Source: Chloroflexota bacterium
GTDB taxonomy: Bacteria; Chloroflexota; Anaerolineae; Promineifilales; Promineifilaceae
Reading direction: 5' to 3'
Length of the DNA: 47,882 bases
NCBI GenBank assembly: GCA_029559155.1
Contig: JAKQCM010000200.1
Coordinates: 1 to 47,882, forward strand
Each line of letters begins with the position of its first letter. Position 1 is the stretch's first letter. The position numbers and the translations under genes were made by a program. The notes beneath the pieces were generated by a model. That model was not told where the DNA came from and did not search any database. It saw nothing but the letters and a program-made list of their open reading frames with translations. Shown here one piece after another: positions 43,595 through 47,882 of the stretch.

Positions 43595-43801
43595 ATGACT
43601 TCAGATCCAAATAATCAAAAGAAAGGAAAAGCCAGAAACGACAAGCTTGGCGCTGGTATTGCCATAGGCGTTGGTGTGGGACTTGCCCTAGGCGCTGCAT
43701 TGGGCAATCCCGGGGCGGGATTAGCGATTGGGATTGCGCTTGGTCTTGGTATCGGCGCAACTATGCAAAAAAAGAAAGATGCTGAGGAAAATGACGTTTG
43801 A
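43595..43801 (+). CDS. Small glycine-zipper-like membrane protein
   Basis: LGAGIAIGVGVGLALGAALGNPGAGLAIGIALGLGIGATMQKKK; RBS AAAGGAG. Confidence 0.68.
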   Translation: MTSDPNNQKKGKARNDKLGAGIAIGVGVGLALGAALGNPGAGLAIGIALGLGIGATMQKKKDAEENDV

Positions 43802-43865
43802 TTGTTGTACACGTGCCGCCGAACAAGACAACTAAAAGCTCATTTGGTCGATAAGAGGGTTGGTT

Positions 43866-44903
43866 ATGAAAGCAATCGTTTGGACAAAATACGGATCACC
43901 GGATGGCCTGCATCTCCAGGAGGTCGAAAAACCGACTCCCAAAGATAACGAAATCCTGGTGAAGATTCGGGCCACAACGGTCACGGCCGGGGACTGCGAG
44001 ATGCGCCGCCTGCAACTGCCGCTGATGCTGTCGTTTCCCATGCGGCTCTACGCCGGGCTTATCAAACCGACCAGAATACCCATTCTGGGGCAAGAGTTGG
44101 CCGGGGACGTCACGGCCGTTGGCCCAAACGTGACATCCTTCAAAATAGGCGACCCGGTGTTCGGCGTGACCGGCTTTAAGTTTGGCGCGTATGCCGAATA
44201 CATTTGCCTGAAAGCAAATCCGAATGAGACACAAGGGGCCCTGGCCCTCAAACCGGCCAATCTGAGCTACGAAGAAGCCGCCGCCGTGCCGACGGCCGGT
44301 TTTGAGGCGCTGCACTTTCTCCGGCAAGCGGCGGTTCAGCCTGAGCAAAAGGTGTTGGTGTTTGGCGCGGGGGGCAGTATTGGCACGTTTGCGGTGCAGT
44401 TGGCCCACACGTTTGGCGCGGAGGTAACGGCCGTTGACAGCGCCCCCAAATTAGCCATGCTGCGCGCCCTCGGCGCAGACCACGTCATCGACTACGCCCA
44501 ACAGGATTTCACCCAAAACGGCGAAACGTATGACGTGATCATCGACGTGGTGGGCAAAAAGGGGTTCGCCCGCCGCTTAAAATCGCTCAACCCGGACGGC
44601 CGTTACTTTTTAGCTAATGCCGGACTGTCCCACCTGCTGCGCGATTGGTGGACTTCAAAGACCAGCGGCAAAAAAGTTGTCATCGGCTCATCGAGCCAAT
44701 CGAAAGAAGATCTGCTTTTTCTGAAGGACCTCATTGAAGCGGGAAAGATCAAGCCGGTGATTGACGAGCGACGCTTTTCGCTGGCGCAAATTCCTGAGGC
44801 GCACCGGTACGCCGAGACCGGGCGCAAAATCGGGAATATCGCCATCACCGTGGGGACCGATGACGGATCAAGAACCAGGAGATTTGACTCGTTTGGGGGC
44901 TGA
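43866..44903 (+). CDS. MDR-family NAD(P)-dependent oxidoreductase (paralog 3)
   Basis: MKAIVWTKYGSPDGLHLQEVEKPTPKDNEIL; KVLVFGAGGSIGTFAVQLAHTFGAEVTAVDS. Confidence 0.9.
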   Translation: MKAIVWTKYGSPDGLHLQEVEKPTPKDNEILVKIRATTVTAGDCEMRRLQLPLMLSFPMRLYAGLIKPTRIPILGQELAGDVTAVGPNVTSFKIGDPVFGVTGFKFGAYAEYICLKANPNETQGALALKPANLSYEEAAAVPTAGFEALHFLRQAAVQPEQKVLVFGAGGSIGTFAVQLAHTFGAEVTAVDSAPKLAMLRALGADHVIDYAQQDFTQNGETYDVIIDVVGKKGFARRLKSLNPDGRYFLANAGLSHLLRDWWTSKTSGKKVVIGSSSQSKEDLLFLKDLIEAGKIKPVIDERRFSLAQIPEAHRYAETGRKIGNIAITVGTDDGSRTRRFDSFGG

Positions 44904-44985
44904 TTTATTTGCGGGGCACGGCCGTCACGCATCTCATCATGCGCTCGAACTGAGCGGGCAGGTTGTCTACCGCAGCCAATTGCCG

Positions 44986-47802
44986 TTACCACTCACTTAA
45001 TTTCCAGATTTCCGGCTGCCAGTCGCCTATTTCCCGCCCAATTTCCGCATAAATGGAGACGGCTTGCTTCAAATGAGCCATCGACGCTTCTTTCTGGCCG
45101 ATTTCGTGCAGGAAATCGGCCAGATTGCTGCGCAGGGCGGCTTCCCAATGTCGGTCGCCGTACCGTTCACAGAGTTGGATAGCCTCTTCCAGGCTGGCGA
45201 TAGCGGCGTCTGTGTGGCCGCCTGCGCTCAGGGCGAGGGCCAGGTTGTTGCCGGCAGCAATCTGAATATCCAGGCGCTGGCATTCTTCGGCCAGGTGACG
45301 GCTATGTTCCAGAAAGGCAACGGCCGTTTCCAATTCCCCCTCACTGCGCGCCAACATGCCCAACATATTTTCCGCCAGCGCCAGCATCGGTCCATCGGCG
45401 GCCTGCTCGGCCAAAGCGCGGGCCTGGTTGGCCAGCGCCAACGCTTCGGCGGGCTGCTTTTGGCGGTGAGCGACCAGACTTTGATCTAATGTGAGGTGAG
45501 CCAGGGTGGCGGGATTGGCGGCAGCGGTTAGCCGCTGCCGGGCTTGTGCCAGTTTGTGGGCCGCCAGCGACCACTGTCCCTGACGCTGATAAACCTGAGC
45601 CAGTTGATGTTCCAGCCCGCCTAATGCGTCCTCCGGAGCCAGAGCCGCGGCCGTTTCGTAACTGGCCAGCGCAGCCGGATACGCGCCCAGCCGCACCGAC
45701 AACTCGCCGCAGGCAGCGTGCAGCCGCCAGCCGTCGTCGGCTCCCAGGGCCAGCGCGGCGCGGTAATGGTGGATGGCGTCTTGATGGGCAAATAGATCGC
45801 GGGCTTGGTCGCCGGCCCGGACAAAATAGGCGGCAGCTTCGGCTTCCAGCCCGGCAAGCTGGTAATGGGCAGCGATTTGGGCGGAAACGGCCGTTGTCGT
45901 TCCTCGCTGCATTGCCAGAAGATCGGCCAGGCGACGATGCAGCAGCCGCCGCCGGGCCAGTCCCATTTCCTCGTAGACCAACGTTCGCAGTTTGTCGTGG
46001 CTGAAATCATAGGCGGCCTGATTGCGGACCGAATGCTCAACCAGCAAGCCGCGCGCAGCGAGCGTCTCCAGCGCAGTCACCGTTTCCTCATCACTGCGCC
46101 CGCTGCCGGCTTGCACCAGCATCGGGTCAAAATTGTGACCGATGGCCGCGCCGGTTTGTAAAATCTGACGTTCCGTTTCGCCCACCTGCGCCAGCCGGTG
46201 ATGGAGTAAATCGCGCACCGACGCCGGAACCGGCAGCGTGGTTGAAAGCGCCAGTTCGTTATTGTCCGGCGGCAAAACATCCAGATATTCCACCACAAAC
46301 ATGGGCAGCCCTTCCGTTTCGACAAACAGGCGCTGCAAAAATTCGGCTGTAAACGGCCGTTTCCAGGCGGTCAACAAATCTTCAACCTGCGACAGGTTGA
46401 AGCGGGTGGGGCGGATACTTTCGCAGGCCCCTTCACGACGCAGCCTGGCAGTGAGCATGGCGAGGGGCGCAGCCGGGGGGAGTTCTTCGCCGCGCCAGCA
46501 GAAAATGGTGAGAAACGGCCGTTTTTGCCAGCGGTGCAGCACATAAAGTAATAATTCCTGCGACGCCGAATCCAGCCAGTGGGCGTCGTCCAGCCAGAGG
46601 ATGCCAGGGACCGGACCATGAAGCAGGGTCGTTAAAACGTGGGTGATGCCTTCATAAAAACGCACCTGTTCACCGGGACCGCTCAGGGCTGTTCGTGGGG
46701 GGAGCGCGCGCCCTGCGGCCACGGACGGCAAAAGACGCGCCGCTTCGGCCAGATGAATATCGTGTAGCGCTTCTAAGCGTTGGGCGGCTTCCGCGGTCAA
46801 TCCTTCCTGCAGCGCTTGAATCAGCGGGGCATAAGCCAGATTGGTTTCGCCTTCGTAACAGCGGGCGGCGAGCGTTACTGCGCCGTTGGCCGCGGCCCAA
46901 TTGATCAGCGCTTCGGCCAGACGTGTTTTGCCGATGCCCGGTTCGCCTTCGATGATGAGTAAACGGCCGTCCGGCCCGACCTGCCGGTACAGCTGCTGCA
47001 TGCGGCCCATTTCTTCCTGTCGGCCGATAAGCGGGGGCGCAAGCGAGAGGGAGAGCAGGGGGGAAGGGGGAGCGCTTGTTTCCTCGTCGTCCTGCCAGCC
47101 GGCCAGCCGGTCGTTTTGGATGGCGTGGTAGAGGTTGGTGGTTTCCGGCAGGGGAGCGACACCCAACTCGTCATCCAGAATGCGGACACATTCGCGGTAT
47201 TGCACCAGGGCGGCAGCGGAACGGCCGTTTTCGGACAACAACCGCATCAACGCCCGATGGGCTTCTTCACGCAGGGGATCCATCTGGCACCAGCGGCGGG
47301 CATAGGCGACGGCCGTTTCGCCCGTTGTCGTTTGCGTTAGCTGGGCCAGCGCCTGGGTTAATTCGCGCCGCAAACTTTCTTGCTGCTGCAGCTGCCAGTC
47401 GTCGAACGGGATGCTGTCGCGCAGGCTAAAGCCGACCAGGAAGTCGTCGCGGTAGAGCGTAACGGCCGTTTCCAGATCGCCGTTTGCTATGGCCTGCCGG
47501 AATTGGACCACGTCGCACCAAACGGCGCCTGATTCCAGCCCGACGTTTTCGCGGGTGGCAAAAAGGGCTTCGGGACCAACGGCAGCTCTGAGGCTGGACA
47601 GGGTGCGGCGCAGGGCGGCTTTGGCGCGGCTGTCGTCGAAGTCGGGCCAGAGAAAGGCGGCGAGAAAATCGCGCGACGGCCGTTCGCCCGACAGCGCCAG
47701 ATGAGCCAGCATGGCAATCGCTTTGCGCGTGTCTACTTCTACAAGCTGTCCATCTTGTTCAATACGGGGTGACCCAAGAAAAAAGAGTTTAAGGGACGGC
47801 AT
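44986..47802 (-). CDS. BTAD/SARP-type regulator: winged helix-BTAD-AAA ATPase-TPR
   Basis: LKLFFLGSPRIEQDGQLVEVDTRKAIAMLAHLALSGERPSRDFLAAFLWPDFDDSRAKAALRRTLSSLR; RRWCQMDPLREEAHRALMRLLSENGRSAAALVQYRECVRIL; LLIIEGEPGIGKTRLAEAL; C-terminal TPRs. Confidence 0.92.
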   Translation of the reverse strand: MPSLKLFFLGSPRIEQDGQLVEVDTRKAIAMLAHLALSGERPSRDFLAAFLWPDFDDSRAKAALRRTLSSLRAAVGPEALFATRENVGLESGAVWCDVVQFRQAIANGDLETAVTLYRDDFLVGFSLRDSIPFDDWQLQQQESLRRELTQALAQLTQTTTGETAVAYARRWCQMDPLREEAHRALMRLLSENGRSAAALVQYRECVRILDDELGVAPLPETTNLYHAIQNDRLAGWQDDEETSAPPSPLLSLSLAPPLIGRQEEMGRMQQLYRQVGPDGRLLIIEGEPGIGKTRLAEALINWAAANGAVTLAARCYEGETNLAYAPLIQALQEGLTAEAAQRLEALHDIHLAEAARLLPSVAAGRALPPRTALSGPGEQVRFYEGITHVLTTLLHGPVPGILWLDDAHWLDSASQELLLYVLHRWQKRPFLTIFCWRGEELPPAAPLAMLTARLRREGACESIRPTRFNLSQVEDLLTAWKRPFTAEFLQRLFVETEGLPMFVVEYLDVLPPDNNELALSTTLPVPASVRDLLHHRLAQVGETERQILQTGAAIGHNFDPMLVQAGSGRSDEETVTALETLAARGLLVEHSVRNQAAYDFSHDKLRTLVYEEMGLARRRLLHRRLADLLAMQRGTTTAVSAQIAAHYQLAGLEAEAAAYFVRAGDQARDLFAHQDAIHHYRAALALGADDGWRLHAACGELSVRLGAYPAALASYETAAALAPEDALGGLEHQLAQVYQRQGQWSLAAHKLAQARQRLTAAANPATLAHLTLDQSLVAHRQKQPAEALALANQARALAEQAADGPMLALAENMLGMLARSEGELETAVAFLEHSRHLAEECQRLDIQIAAGNNLALALSAGGHTDAAIASLEEAIQLCERYGDRHWEAALRSNLADFLHEIGQKEASMAHLKQAVSIYAEIGREIGDWQPEIWKLSEW

Positions 47803-47882
47803 ATCCCCATTTTACTCGCATTTTCATAACGGCAAATGCTTCGTAACGTTTTTCGTAACGATGGGAGGACGGCCGTTCGCTA

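Noticed and set aside
44873-45000. Short ORF MTDQEPGDLTRLGADLFAGHGRHASHHALELSGQVVYRSQLPLPLT
   Set aside because: Overlaps the end of the MDR gene and the convergent BTAD regulator; no domain evidence, probably a chance ORF.
1-47882. CRISPR arrays, tRNA or rRNA genes
   Set aside because: No regularly spaced direct repeats with unique spacers, no rRNA-like conserved stretches and no convincing tRNA cloverleaf noticed; a tRNAscan/Infernal run would be decisive.
1-47882. Explaining ACGGCCGT as a peptide repeat (Thr-Ala-Val)
   Set aside because: The octamer occurs in all three frames and on both strands, as well as in some intergenic sites, so a single peptide motif cannot account for it.

Overview
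The window is about 48 kb of bacterial DNA, most likely Chloroflexota (Anaerolineae-like) judging from gene content; the taxonomy is inference. The central result is a contiguous minus-strand archaellum-type (arl/fla) motility locus at about 13.66-23.01 kb. It encodes an archaellin (ArlB), an ArlC/D/E-like coiled-coil protein, ArlG-like and ArlF-like proteins, an HPt protein, a stand-alone receiver, an ArlH-like KaiC-family ATPase fused to an N-terminal receiver domain, an ArlI ATPase, an ArlJ membrane platform, a two-TM protein of unknown function and a prepilin/prearchaellin peptidase. PilN-like (with PPC/BACON-type domains) and PilO-like (with TPR) genes follow downstream, and three two-component signalling genes lie upstream. 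The second main result is a HIP1-like, massively over-represented palindromic octamer, ACGGCCGT: about 95 copies by hand count against about 1 expected from base composition. The rest comprises two other two-component systems, an ECF-type sigma factor with a short partner, membrane glycosyltransferases, two MalT/LuxR-type giant regulators carrying in-frame palindromic repeat insertions, a TetR-type regulator with a double operator, three MDR oxidoreductase paralogs, two serine beta-lactamase-like hydrolases and a BTAD/AAA/TPR regulator. I saw no rRNA, tRNA or CRISPR array.
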